Source: Eucommia ulmoides (lineage: Eukaryota > Streptophyta > Magnoliopsida > Garryales > Eucommiaceae). Taken from it: DNA of 64,000 bases. The position numbers and the translations under genes were made by a program. Each line of letters opens with the position of its first letter. Position 1 is the first letter of the stretch. The notes under the pieces are model-generated. The model saw only the letters and a program-made list of their open reading frames with translations, was not told the origin of the DNA and did not search any database. The stretch lies in assembly GCA_016647705.1 (NCBI GenBank), contig CM028325.1, forward strand, positions 31,538,474-31,602,473. Direction: 5' to 3'. Shown here piece by piece: positions 21,450-35,325 of this stretch.

Positions 21450-22338
21450 TAGGGGTGTGCACGGGACGAAACCCGCCAATATGGCCTTAACCTGCTACCC
21501 GACCCAACCTGACCTTATCGAGTGAGAAAAGCCTGGAATCAACGACCGACCGTTGCACATCAAAATCCGATCATTCTCGGGTTCGACGGGTGTCGGACGG
21601 TTACGGACGGGTTGAAGATCAGGTTTGAAGGTCAGGTGCTTAGGTTGTCACTGCAGAAATCAAACGAAAACCCTAACCAAAGCAGAAATCAAACGAAAAC
21701 CCTAACCAAAGCAGAAATCAAAATCGAAGTTAAAAAACTTATACTGTTAAACATCAACCTCAAAGAACAAATCGAACTCACCATCGGTCCATGATTGTCA
21801 CCGCCGTTTCCGTCTCTCACCGGCATAGACGAAATAGAAACCAAAGCACCGTCATCGATTGTCGCCGCCGTTTCCACCTCTCCTCGTCGGTCAATTTCAT
21901 TGTTGTAGGCTTGTCAATCACTGTCCACACTCCGCAGACACCAGATCTTAATGCTTTAGACAATTAGGTTTGGAGAAAAGAGAGAGCGAATAACGAACGA
22001 AGGCAACGACTGAAGTGAATACTCAGACATCGAAGAAGAAAAACGAAGAATCGAAGCTGAGGAAGGAAGAGCGGCGAAGGAGGCGAGAAGCGACGCATCT
22101 CATTTGAGAGAAAGTGAACAACAAAAACCTTACACATCCTATTTATGTGTGGATATTCGGTCGGGTCGGGTGCAATGGGTTTGGTATTGAAAAACCCATT
22201 GCCCGACCCTAAACCAACGAAATTCAGATAAAACAACCCACGTTTCGACCCTATTCTGCACGCACCCGATGGTTTTTGGGCCGAGCCGGTCAGTTATGGT
22301 GGGTGGATTGGGCCCATTGGGATTTTTGCACAGTCCTA
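21450..22338. mobile_element. Non-autonomous hAT DNA transposon, 889 bp
   Basis: A perfect 8-base target duplication CTCAAAAT (21442-21449 and 22339-22346) encloses ends TAGGGGTGTGC and, on the complementary strand, TAGGACTGTGC, a hAT-type imperfect terminal inverted repeat. Both subterminal regions are packed with GGGT/CGGG and ACCC words, as hAT ends often are. The centre holds a directly repeated stretch (GCAGAAATCAAACGAAAACC, twice, near 21653 and 21682). No transposase is visible; the 90-residue frames inside have no resemblance to one. It sits inside the R LTR. Confidence 0.85.
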
Positions 22339-24189
22339 CTCAAAATTATATCGTATTAATAAAATATATTCTTAATATTACACTCAAAATTATATCATTA
22401 TCGTTGTAAATCTTGAATATGAGTAGAATGTCCGATTATTTAATATGATTAAATAGGAGAAAACCAAAAAACGTTTAGTAACTCGATATTCTAAATTGTT
22501 TCTACCCGGTATTGAATTGTTGAAAAAGATCTTCAACAATCTAAGCTAACTTGATCCGATATTTTCTCTTTTGAGAATGGTGAATCTCAATCCATTAATA
22601 TGAGTTACTAGAACATTTGCAAATAAACTTACTAGTAGTAGTAAGAGATTGAACGTGATCATCTTTGATAACTTATATAGTAATTTTTTATGAGGGTGTT
22701 TTTTGGCGTCACCAAGTCATCACCAGGTCTATAACCACATGTCCACCATCGTCGTAACGTGGCCACATTTAGGAATTCAAAGTGTCACGCAGGAACATAT
22801 GCTGACCAAAGCTTATTTCTTGGAATCTTCTTTACACGCAAGAAAGAGCAGTGTGCCTCATAGGGACACTACAGCCTAGAACTCTGTGTCGTGCCTCTAG
22901 ACGACCAACTTTAGGGACTTAGCTATTTGTTTCGACCGACACACTATTTTAGTCTATTTCTCCTTGAAAACTCCACGGATCTCCTAGCTCCTCCACTAGC
23001 TCACTTCCACAGGCCTGATAGAGGCCTGCGGGCTTTTCCAAATGGACCTAAAAGTCCAAGCCAGTGAATATCTCCCAAACGTCTCGTATTATCGGCTAAA
23101 CACGTGGTTTTGCCTAATTAACCGTGTTTAGGCTTGATTAGATAAAATTGATCATCTCCAACACCTATAAATACGAGGGACTATGCAAGCCCGAGGTAAC
23201 GCTCAAACGTTATTTACATACTTGATGTATTTCTGTAATATTTTTTCTTTGAGCTCTTACTCTCACACCAAATGGGTTTTGCCGGGACAAATCCCAGCCC
23301 GACCTTGTGCAGGTACAGCTCCCTAAAGCACAAGACTTTAAACTTCAATAAGTCAGTCCCCCAAGATGTTAGATACGCTGTACTTGAAGAATTTTCAACT
23401 CCAACTCTGACTCAGCAACTCTACATCAGTAGGAGAACCCACCTGTCACTTGACTAGACCATACTTGAGGGGTTGACCACTTTGGGACACCAACAGTTTG
23501 TCGTCGTCTGTGGGAACCATGCAATAAGCCTTCCTCTGATTATTTCTTCCTGCTCAACTGAGCCTGGATGATCACAAGGTCTAGTCAGATAAACAGGTAG
23601 AGAGATAAGCTCTTTGAGGTAAATGGCAACCTAAATGGTCAACTCTCCAAAGATATGTCCGAAGCTCCAGGGCCACACCCCTCAGCTCCTACCAACGAAT
23701 ATAACTATTCTTTCTCTCCCAAGACTAGGCAAGGCTATCTATCTTGCCCTCCAGCACTTTTGAGGGACAGACCTCGAGAGTTGTGTGAACCTCTCGGGTT
23801 AATATCCTTAAGCACCAGATGAGCAAGTTCAAGTTGTGTGAATAGCTCATCCTCGTGCGCCTGTCGCTGCTCTCTATTTGGGAGGGACCAGCTCTCCAGA
23901 CCATAGGGCCCGAGAAGCGACCCAAAGACCACAACGCTCGTGTAACATCTTCAAAGGGGTGCACGCCTAGGGATCGCCCTCTGCATCGTGACCATGAGTT
24001 TGCGGGACCGAAGAGGGTTTCCCCGGCTACGTTAAAGATCTCCTCCTCCACGAAGACACGGTGCTAAGAACCGACTAAGGTTACCTCTGGGCTTAGCTCC
24101 CAACCACGCAGCAAGGACCAACCTGAGGGCCCATCGTGAGCAAAGGACAGGCACCTATTCACCGCTCTTACACCATTGTGGCATCCGAG

Positions 24190-24505
24190 CAGCGGTCAAC
24201 TATGCACATGCAGCACCCATAAGTGAAGCCGTCATAGAACATCACATCGCCAATATGGAAGCGCTCTTGCAAGAGATACAAAGTGGAGGAAGAACAACTC
24301 AGCTCCCTATCGAGGTGAGGTATCCTTTCGTGGACGAGGTCTTAGGTGAGACAGTGCCTATAGATTTTGTACACCCCCAGATGAACCCCTACGATGGAAT
24401 TCCTCTGCTATTCTGACCCTGCTTGTCAAACACTAAAGAAAAGACCCTTGGGCATTCATCCAGGCTCTGAGGAGCTCTTCATCATAGTACTCCAACTTCT
24501 CAAAA
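24190..24505 (+). pseudogene. Gypsy gag relic
   Basis: An open stretch from 24256 reads MEALLQEIQSGG, then PFVDEVLGETVP and HPQMNPYDGIP. It resembles the start of Tat-type gag, which usually has a PF.DEI....P..F..P....YDG signature. Beyond the SIRE insertion, 48911-48955 carries an F-H...GHST.ECF pattern like that upstream of the zinc-knuckle end of the same gag. It is fossil and non-functional. Confidence 0.6.
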
Positions 24506-26108
24506 ATTTGTGTTAATCCCGAGATTTTGATGAATAATTAAAGGTTGATATTTTTTGTGGAACTAATGTGTTTGTTGAGTGTTTCAGAAAAATAGTTTCA
24601 TTTATTGATTATAGAAGATGTCATGAAGAAAATATCAAGAGTGCAAAGATGGATAATCTAGAAATGAAGAGTGTTGAAGATCCTGAAGAAATTAGGTGAA
24701 AATAACCCAATGCTCTTACACTCTTAATGCAACCGAATTAGAATCACACAAGACACTATTAAATGAGTTATATTTTTGTGTGTTAATATAGTGAATTTTA
24801 GGATCTTAATTACTGATTAAATATGTGCTCCTATGTGAAATTAAAAATTAAAATTGACCTAAGTAAAAATCATGTTTGAAAGTTGAAGTTTAGGGTCAGC
24901 CGATGGGTCCAAGGGTGAAAAAATGAGTCTCTGAACCAATCGGTCAACCGACTGCGCTGTGTTTTTCCTAGGAAAACTCCCTGAATCAATCGGTCAACTG
25001 ACCATGAGGAGATCGATCAACCGACTGGTTGTTTGATTTTGGCCTGGTTTGCACGCTGAATCAATCGGTCAACTGACAGGACAAGGTTCGGTCAATTGAC
25101 TGTTTCAGTTGAGATTTCGAGGGATTTGGGATTTTGGTCCGTGTAATTAAAGATTTTCTCAATTTTAGCAACTAAATACATCATATCTTTGTGATTGATA
25201 ATTGAGAAATATTTTATGTACTCAATTGAGAGTTTTAAAAGTTATTTTTAAGTGAAATAAACCATAATTGAATGAATATGTTATATGGAGTCTATAGGTG
25301 CCTTTTAGAGGCATATATTTTGAAAAGTAGCTGCTGAAAGGTTTGATCTCAATCTATATATATAGACCTGTGAAAATTAGATCAAATATATCAAGAACAT
25401 CAGTTCCTAAGTTTTTCTAAGAGTTATCATTCTGCTAAGATTGTTGTGGACATAAACTGTATTATGTCTCGTTTTAAAAATACTCGCAAAGGAATCAATT
25501 GTAAAACAGATTAACAGAAGCGAGGTTGATCCCACAATGATTGTTTATAGAAAAACATAATTTATCCAATTTAATTTAATTATCATCTAGTTCAAGATGA
25601 TGTTGATTTTGTGAATAAAAAATAGAAAATTAGATAAACAGTGAAATAACCAATTTAATTTGATTAAAGATGGAGAAACACTAAGATTTCAGAATCCACC
25701 GATATATAATTAATTGGTTATTATTTTTGTGTTGACTCTAAATTTTTAGTGATAATTTTAGATTCGGATCTTACTATCTTCTTAAGATTTTAGAAATTAA
25801 GTCTGATGTAAATCTCAAGATGGTTTTTATTTGTATTAAAAATATAATTCTTAAGCATTATATGTATACAAATTAATGAAAAATATATAATCAAAAGATA
25901 TTATTTATTTTACAATACAAATCCAATCATTTAAATAATTCATAACAATCAATAATACATGATATTAAAGATGAAATCATTTATTTAATTTAAGCAAAAA
26001 CCATGACATTAATTACAAATTATTTGAAATCAACACAATATAGATTACACATGGTTTCATCCTTAATCTTAGTATAAGAAAATTTAGAAATATATAATAA
26101 AAGAAAAC

Positions 26109-28207
26109 TGTTGGCCGAATAGAATACTCAAGAAGGGGGTGAATTGGGTAATTAAAAAACTTATCTGAATAAAACCAAATAATTAATTTTAAGCCTAAAT
26201 TAATAATTATCTTTATCACACAGCGTAATTAATTAATCAACTAGGTGCACACCCAAACAGCAAAAATAGAAAAATAAATATAGCAGCACACCAAAGATTT
26301 ATACTGGTTCACTACGCTACTCTTGGTTAATCTAATCCCTCGAGCTCCATGGAGATCGCACCCACTAAAACCAAGATCCCTTTAAAGGTAGGAACTAAAC
26401 CTGCACACTGATTCTTTTACAAGCTCAGAATCAACCTTTACAATATCATTTTCTCAGGTTAAAGAAGAATCTCTACTTTTTACAGGCTAAAGAATAACCT
26501 AATTCTTTTTAACACTAAGACTCAAGAATCAAAACCTCACAAAATACTCCAACTATCATTTATACAGGTAAGGATAGAACCTTTACAAATTACTCACAAT
26601 GCAATTCTTATCCAGCAAGAATCACTACCTCAATCTCTTTATAGGAAGAGACTAAAACCCCTACCCTTGATTAAATACCCCCAATGGTATTTAACCCGTC
26701 ACAACTCACCAATACACAAATTGATAAAAAATAAATCTCACTCAGAGCTTCTACAACCCCAGATAAATAATAACTCAATTAATATACCAACTAGTGATAG
26801 AAAAATGTGAGATACAAAAATTTGATTTTAATAAGAATATGAGTAGCAAATTGGAACACGTAATTAGATTCAATAAATTATTTGTAAAACTATTTTCTTC
26901 AAAAATTAGAAACAATTTCTAAGATCAATTTCCAAATATAAAATCAATAAACAAATAATAAACAATTTGGAAAGATTTTACCCGGAATCCACCGAAAGAA
27001 AATAGTATTGCAATATAACTTCAAATCAATAACAACAATAATCAGCAAATGATTCTCTTAGAAAAGGTAACTCAATTCTCAATAAGATATCTCTTAGAAA
27101 AGCTCACTTAATTGATATATTCTGATCTCTCTTGATAATATATGAATTCTCTCTCTTAGAATGATTAGCCATAAATAAAAATTCGCAGGTTTATATATAG
27201 GAATATGAAATCAGCCTTATAACGGCTAGTTTACATGTGTCATGACAATTAATAGCACTTATAGACTCTTTATATCATAATGACTTCATTTAAGTTCAAT
27301 TTCACTTAAAAACAACTTTCAAATCTTTCAATTAAACTCCTCAAATATTTCTCAATCTCAATAAATTAGAATAGAATCAATTTCAAGAACCAAATTGAGA
27401 AACATTAATATTTAATGTACCAAATCAATAGGATTTAATTAGTATGTGAATCATATCTTAAATATAGATAATATCCCTGAAATCTCTCTCAAATCCCAAC
27501 AAAAAACGGCTACTTTTGGATATAGTCTCAGATAAAACAATATCCTGAAACAGCGCATCCGGTCGATCGACAAGTCGACAGGTAAATTCAGGTTGTAGCC
27601 AAGGCATTCATAGGTCGACCTGTAGATTCAGAGATTTTGCTTTTCCTTCACTGGTCGACCTGTCAGGCAACTCGTAGATTCAGAGAGTTCAGCCCTCTTG
27701 GTCGGTCAACCTGTCGGTCGACTTAAAAATATAGGATCTTTTAGCTGCTTGGTCCGGTCGACTTATCAGTCGACTGATGTATTCTGGATCTCTTCTTCAA
27801 ACATGTTTTTAACTTATTTTCTTTTACGTTTTAGCCCCTTTAATCATTTTGTCATCTAAATTAGCTCCACTAATCTTCTTACATTCTATTTTAGTCATTC
27901 AAAATTATTTCTTCTCAATTCACATAGGAGCAAATAATTTTAATCAAAAATACATAAATGATAAAAATATATTTTGTGCAATGTATGTGTTTCTAAATGG
28001 GATATTAAGAGTTGAAATTTACCTGAGTTGTTTTCCCTAATTTCTTCAAACTCGTAATTCTTCAATATCTTCAACTTCATCATTTAGCATCAATTTAATT
28101 TGTCATCTTCATCACTTGGAACTTCAAATCACTGAAACACTCAATCAATTCATTAGTTCCACCAAAATATCAATACTTAATTGTTCATCAAAATCTTAGG
28201 ATCAACA
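26109..28207 (-). mobile_element. SIRE-type solo LTR with perfect target duplication
   Basis: On the plus strand it runs TGTTGGCCGAATAG ... CTTAGGATCAACA, bounded by AAAAC on both sides (26104-26108 and 28208-28212). It aligns with the minus-strand LTR at 13771-16141. It lies inside the left Athila LTR, whose sequence continues at 28213. No body sequence adjoins it, so it is a solo LTR. A GTCGAC-rich cluster lies at about 27560-27780. Confidence 0.85.
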
Positions 28208-28815
28208 AAAACAAATCCTTATTGAAGATTGACATCATCCCAAGACTCTTTAGTGTCTAAAATAGCTTGAAATTTCTCTAAGAAATGTGTATTGATTTCT
28301 TCCCAACCTCAAGGATATTTATAGAACTCAAAAAGAAGTCTTGGGGGGGTAAAATAGCCAAAAACCAAAACAACTTGAGTGTAAGTTGCAAGTTGGGGGG
28401 TACTGTTCATATGGTGGCTACTGTTTATGTGGCGGCTACTATTCACACGCCATCTTTGACGGTTTTCTTTTGGATCGTAGTGGTTTGCTCATTTTTTATC
28501 CAATTCACTCCAACTCAATGTCATTTTGTTCGTTTTTCAAAAACCTATGAAACCATATAAAATAAATCAATTTTTGATATAGTTAAGAGATCAAACAATT
28601 CGTTCTGGTTTCTTTGGTTTTGTTCGGTTTTTTATCGGTTTTCCGTGGTTTATTTGTTTTTAATCCGATTTGCCCCATCTTAACACCGTTTTGATCCATT
28701 TTCATAAACATACATAAATAAATAAATAAAATCTATTTATAATAATTTACACTATTCAAATGATTAACAAACCTAAGCTTAAAGGTATTAAATTGCACAA
28801 AATGATGTATGATCA

Positions 28816-30169
28816 CACCCCCAAACCTAACTTTTGCTAGTCCTTGAGCAAAACTAATATAATAATTAAATGAAAAGTCATTTTTGTAAGAAACACGATT
28901 GCATTTATAGTATGAAACGAGCCTTTAAATCCCTAAGTTATCCCTAGTAGACAAGTATAATCTCGTGAGGGTTTATAGAGATGTTATCCACAAACATCCA
29001 AAAATTCCTTATTGTGAAATTTATTTATTATTTTATATATATATATATTAGGTCAAGATCATACGAAAGTTACTAAAATAGTTATTGATTTCATAGCACG
29101 TGATTTTTAACAATATCTATTTTTGTACCCACAACATACATCTTTTATAATGAATTTAGTACAAGTAACTAGTCAACCACTTTTAAACAATCAAATAACG
29201 TTTTTCCTGGAATAAAAATATATTTTTGTATATCTATATTTTTTATTTTTTTTAAATATATAAATATAAACAATTTTCTTTAAATAAATTATGTGTGCAA
29301 TGCTAACTCTATTGGGCTTTCTAAGATGTCCATGTAGCGACCGTTGGGCCAAGGATCCCAATCCAGTTGAATCGGGGTATTAGGTGTTAAAGCACCCTTC
29401 AAACTTAAAAACTCGAAGAACTTAGGTTTCGAAGTTAATGAGCCATTTATTGTCTTAACAATTTGATATCCCCTTTTGACGCGAATACTCAAAACTTACC
29501 GAGGCGAGAGTCCTGATTATCTAGCGAAAGTTCATTATTAAGACATAAAATTTTTATTATTAACAAGAAAAAATTATACACATTTTTTTTATATTTAAAC
29601 TCCAGGGATAGGTTATTATCATGCCAAAATTTAAAAAATCAGCTCATGTAATAAATTTAAAATATATATATTAAAAAAAAAAAAGTCAGTATTTATGAAA
29701 GAGTCGAAAAATGAAATAATTTCAAAAATCAATACTATGCTCCAAAAAATATTTAGTAAACTCAAGTTTTTATTCGATATATATGATATCATAGGATTAT
29801 TTAATAAAATTAATTGCGAGAAGAAAAAAAATAACCGAAGAAATACAAGTATTTATCCTCCCCAAACCTAAATCCCGCATTGTCCTCAATGAGAAAAGTA
29901 CAAAATTAATTGACAAGAAAATATACTACCTGGTGTAACTGAATTGTACAGTCTGAATGCTTGTTCATGTCTGTCACCACAGTGGGTTACCTCCCACTTA
30001 GCGCTAAGTTTAACATCTTCAGCCAGACATTTTTATCAAGATAAGGATTAATCTTTATAAACGAGATCTTAGAGGATTATTTCTTCCACTTTTGGAGTTT
30101 TTAATTCCAAACATAGTTTTAACCTTTGCCCATTAACTTTTAAAACATCCACCATCTTTTTGATTTTTA
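28816..30169 (-). other. Athila post-pol spacer
   Basis: Part of the minus-strand Athila element between its integrase and its 3' LTR. It holds a polypurine tract beside the LTR (28816-28830), a second purine-rich motif near 29852-29890 (ATTGAGGACAATGCGGGATT on the minus strand), and the GTGGGTTACCTCCCAC motif at 29982-29997. In intact Athila elements an envelope-like frame can occupy this place, but I see none here. Confidence 0.55.
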
Positions 30170-31495
30170 ATTTCGACAGTTCTGCGGGAAAACAGTACGA
30201 ACAACATATGGACCAGACCATCGAGAGTGCAACTTTTCAGGGAATATATGTAGACGAGAATTGTACAAAATGACCTTTTCACCTGGAAAGAAAGATTTTC
30301 TCAAAATTTTTTTGTCATGAAATATTTTTGTTTGATCCTCATATCATTTTCCCCAATTATATGCATCATTCTAAATTTTCTCTAACTCATTTAATTGGAG
30401 TTTCCTCTAAATATATGAGAAAAAATTTAATTGTTTAATAGCCCAATATGCTCTATGCTCTGACTCAACAGGTAAGTGACATGTTTTTCCGTAAACAAGT
30501 TGGTAAAGAGACATTTCAATAGGGGTTTTAAAAGCAGTTCGGTAAGCCCACAATGCATCAGATAGTTTTAAAGACCAATCTTTTCTTGTAGGGTTAACCA
30601 TTTTTTCAAGAATTTGCTTAATTTCCCTATTTAAAATTTCTACTTGACCACTTGTTTGAGGATGATAAGGAGTAGAAACTTTATGAGTTATGCCATTTTT
30701 CTTCACCAACTTTTTGAAATGCCTATTACAAAAATGTTTTCCCCCATCACTAATCATAGCACATAGTGTACCAAATCTGGAAAAAACAAATTCTTTTAAA
30801 AATTTCAGTGCAACCTTATGATCATTCACCTTGCAAGTAATGGCTTCCACCCACTTTGACACATATTCAACAGTAGCAAGAATGTACAGATTACCAAAAG
30901 AGTTAGGAAACGAACCCATGAAATCGATACCCCAAATCTCAAATAACTCAATAATAAGAATTGGGTTTAAGGGCATCATATTTCTACGAGAAATGTTTCC
31001 TAATCTTTGACATTGGTCACAAGAGCAACAGTACGCATGAGTGTCTTTGAAAAGAGTGGGCCAATAAATCCGCACTGCAAAATTTTTGCTGCAGTTTTCT
31101 TCGATGAAAAATGACCTCCACATGCATGATCATGGAAAAATAAAATGACACTTTGTTGTTCATTCTCAGGAACACATCTCCGAATGATTTTATCAAGGCA
31201 ATATTTGAACAGATATGAATCATCTCAAAAGAATTTATTTACTTCATTCAAAAAATTAGTTTTATCTTGGCGACTCCAATGATTAGGCATACGACCAGTG
31301 ACAAGATAATTGATTAAATATGCAAACTAAGGAAATTGGGATATAGACATGAGTTGTCCATCAAGAAAAGTTTCTTTCATGGATAAATTTTCATCATCAG
31401 ATTCTACTACCAACGTAGACAAGTGATCAGCAACAACATTTTCAGATCTTTTCTTATCACGAATTTCTAATCAAATTCTTGTAACAATAAAATCC
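30170..31495 (-). pseudogene. Athila integrase relic
   Basis: The minus strand shows the zinc-binding region (C..CQR.GNISRR), the integrase core with [36 protein letters not shown] and [10 protein letters not shown], then [20 protein letters not shown] and [21 protein letters not shown]-terminal module with SRWSGPYVV is near 30220. This matches the Athila pol arrangement. It is a fossil coding region. Confidence 0.85.
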
Positions 31496-33131
31496 ACTTG
31501 TTAGGGCGTAAAATACGCCGCTACTTACACTCGCAAGTATACGAGATCTAAGTTTTAGTATAGTGTGATCGTTAAGATCGGGTTATCGTATCCACAGAGA
31601 TTGGTGTCGTTATTATCGAATATCGCGTTTGTCGTGACCTAACTTTATCTAGGCTAAAAACAAATGTATTTAATTAATTAAACTAATATTAATATATCCT
31701 AAATTAACTACACTAATATACTAATATGTTTTAGGGTGAATAATTTCCTAGAGATTAACCTGTTTACAAATGCGTGTTCGATTTTGATTTACTCACATTT
31801 ACGGTGTTCGACCTATTTGACAATCTCGGTACGTAAACTCCACCGCCACCTCTCTCGAGTGTAAGACAGGGGAATACATGAATTTGAGTCAATGAATAAT
31901 TCACCCTCAACGTCTTAACAACCATAGGTCACGTGAGTCTCGCCCAGCGTCATTGATTGCACACAATCTAACTCCCGACCGGGCCATTGGATCGTGCGTT
32001 GTATTTACCCTATCGACAATTTCCGTTCTAAAACTCTCTCGCCACCTCTCCCGAGTGTAAGACGGGGGATATAACATGACTTCATGTCAACGAAGAAGTC
32101 CCCCTCAATGTATTAACGACCCTAGGTCGCGTGAGTTTTGCCCCAACATCATCGATTATCCACAATTCAAACCCCGACCGGGTTATAAAATCGTGGCGTT
32201 TGTTTATCCAAATCCAAATCTGGGGTTTGTCAAAATCCCGTATTCTCCATTTATCTAACTAAGCATAATAAACAAACAATACAATAAATACAATCAAACT
32301 ACGAAGAACAGTCACAAACGAAACACCGAAATCATCCAAACAACGTATTTATAAATTTAGTGTTAATCCCTACTACAATCCATGTTTAGCTATGGCCATA
32401 GCCGTATTTACAATTAAATAACAAGCTAAACATGCATACATGATCCTAAGATAAAGAAATAAGGAAAAACAATCGAAGAACTTAGCCTCGCCTGAAGATA
32501 AACCTCTAAGAACGCTCAATGATCAATTCGCCATCTTCTCCACTTCGGGATGTGAGCTCCACCTCTAAAACTCCTAAATCTACCCTTAGATATATTCTAA
32601 GGTACTCAAAAATGCAATAGAGGCGAGAGAAAGGGGAGGAGAAGGCATATATATAGGTAAAATATCCTAAAACTATCTTCAAGCTACGCAGAGGGTCACT
32701 GCCTAGGCGAAGGGATTCACCGCCTAGGCAGAGACTAGGTCAGTTTGGTGACCACCTTGGCGATGAAGACAGCAGTGGACGTGGAAAAGTTTTTGCTGGA
32801 TTTTCGCTTAGGTGGTGAGATTCACTGCCTAGGCAGTGGGCTGTCAATAGCCATTTGTCTTTCTCAGCTTCTGCACCACCGCGGCAGGGCAGTAGTCTGG
32901 ACGCCACGGTGGTGGGCTTGTTTTACAATTTTGCCTCCGAGCTTATTTTTCCACCGTTCTTCGATCGCTTTTGGTTCGATCTCATCGTTTTCGTTCCAAT
33001 TTCCTATCTTTTTGCCTCACACATTTGATTTATACAAAAAGTAATAAAAGTAATTAAAACATAATAAAATACTATATAAACACTCAAAAATTAACTTAAT
33101 TTGGTTTAGAAATATGTAGGTATATTACACT

Positions 33132-33330
33132 TGTAGAAATTTTTAATGGGCCTAACTCACTCTCAAAAGACGCCTTGTAAGAGGAGGATTGCTCTTAACT
33201 TTATATATAGCTTAAGATCAGTTAACACAAGCGATGTGGGATTCAACACGCCCCCTCACGCACAAGGTGGACTTTGACAAACCACTGCGAACGGATATCG
33301 GGAGGCCCAACATCAATGTGGGATTCAACA
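33132..33330. mobile_element. TRIM-like solo LTR, 199 bp
   Basis: Absent from the same point of the partner LTR (near 39316). It runs TGTAGAAATTTTTAATGGGC ... GTGGGATTCAACA and is bounded by ACACT (33127-33131) and ACACC (33331-33335), a 5-base duplication with one difference. The CTCTCAAAAG ... GATGTGGGATTCAAC content resembles the interrupted repeat at about 11360-12715. Short TG...CA form and 5-base duplication favour a TRIM solo LTR. Confidence 0.65.
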
Positions 33331-33340
33331 ACACCTATCA

Positions 33341-35325
33341 AATACCCCCAAACTTAGAATTTGGCTAGTCCTCGAGCCAAACACACACACGAAAATGAAA
33401 ATACACAAACTGAATTAAATAACAAACAACCTAAAAACAATCTAAACATAAAGACATGGGAGTTTTACATTCTTCTAACGGCCAAGTTATTGTCCCTCAA
33501 CAATCGCCAGTCCTATCGAGTTCAAGCAATAAAACACATCATGAGGTTCTAGAATTTTGACATGCAATAATGGTGAACGCTATTCTAGATCCTGTAAACG
33601 TGTTAGTGCGAGACTCAATAATATAACTATCCAAAACCGAATTGGATTATCTCCTAACGAAATTCATGACTTAGACCATGAAGGACTAGGATATCCATAT
33701 GCCTGATTGGGGTCCACTCTCCACTAATATAGGTTTAATAGTTCGAAGAGATCATTAGGACTTGGTCCGGTTAAGGAATAGTTGGCCAAGAGTAATTTGG
33801 AATAGAAAATGGGTTAACGTTGTTAACTTAACGTTACCCAAGGCTCAACGCTTGGCACATTCACTCTCGAACCCCCATATAAAATTATGAAACAATTCTG
33901 AACAATCTATTAAGAACGTAGTACTCGCTTTGTCAAAAAGAAACAAAAATAAACTATATTTACATAGTTTTTGTTTTTTGTTTTTTGTTTTTTTTTTAAA
34001 TTAAATTAACCACACCCCCAAACTTATTCGATTAGTATTATTTCACGGGTGTGTTTAAAACAAAAGAAAACGACAAGTGAGTACTCGAATACCAAATCAA
34101 TCTGAAGTTCACCCTAAACCCAACCGCTCACATCAAGTAGCATTTGCAATTGCTAACTTGATTCACTCTAATGTGCCTTTAAATTCAGCAATTTAGGTTT
34201 GGAAAAAGGTCAACTAGTGAGGATATTAGTTTATATGTTCTTAATTGAATTAGCATTTAGGCTTCGACAAAGTGACAAGGGATAAACATATAACAGGGTA
34301 AGCTTAAAAAGGCTCAAGCGACAAAATGACTGCCTAAATCACGTCTCCTGAACTACCTCGCCTAGGATTTTGTCTCAAGCTTCCCCTCAATCAAGTTCTA
34401 GAATCCTTAATGTGTCATGAGTTTGGCTAATCGATAATCATCCTCAAATCAATTGAATAGCTATACATTGAGTCTATGTGCTCGTGCAAATTAGGACCTA
34501 CAATAATTTTGACCAAAACACATAGTTAAGCACACATAATACACATGCATGGGTATTACCCTTAACCTCAAAAAGAACCACGGGTAATTTTCATCATCGG
34601 GTAATGGCCCAAATGAATGCAAAACTCAACATATAACAACAACACACAAAAACATAAACACATTCTAACCTAAACACACATGCAATACGAGAAAGTAGTA
34701 ACACATAAACTAACATACTACACATCACTTCCAAACTTAAAACGGATAGTGTTCTCAGTGATCCCAATCATCAATCTCAACATATGAAATTTAAAGTATG
34801 CTGACAAAGGGTGTTTAGAACACTTACCTAGGAGGCAAGAAGATCTCACCTCTAATTCAAGTCGGATGTAATGGATTTAACTTATTTGACCGTGGGTTGC
34901 CTCCCAAGAAGCGCGTGGTTTATTGTCCTCGGCCCGACATTTTCATAACATCCTCAAGATTGGCGAGGTTTTGCTTTGGATGGCATAATCTTTCAACGAA
35001 ATGCCTCACCAGATTATGTGCGTGGCCCCGCACATTAAAACAGCTTGGCATCCCATCGAAAGAGATGCATCAATACCTGTCGATCTAACATCGCCAAGTA
35101 CCCCACATTAGAAACAAAAATAAAACTACAAACAAAAATTATATACAAAAGAAATGCCTAAAGTAAAATTAAGTCATTTACACACAATATCGACAATAAA
35201 CAGCAAAACACAATCCTGGCAATACGATACACTTGCTTCTCCTATCTAAAATTTAAGTCTCCGGCCGTTACCGCGTATCTCTGCCAATAACATCAAAACA
35301 ATCCCCGACAACGGTGCCAAAAACT
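33341..35325 (-). other. Noncoding interior of the LARD-type element
   Basis: No open frame longer than about 65 residues and no gag or pol similarity. Features are the polypurine tract GTTTGGGGGTATTTG (minus strand, beside 33341), a second GTTTGGGGGTGTGG near 34012, the conserved GGGAGGCAACCCAC motif, and the tRNA-Asp primer site TGGCACCGTTGTCGGGGA at 35302-35319 (minus strand). Confidence 0.7.

Noticed and set aside
21522-22236. Two frames of about 90 residues, one on each strand
   Set aside because: Inside the non-autonomous hAT element and unlike any transposase; products of its internal repeats.
23725-24067. Overlapping frames of 65-108 residues on both strands
   Set aside because: Within the leader and gag region of the Tat-like element; the gag similarity is in a different stretch, and these frames show none.
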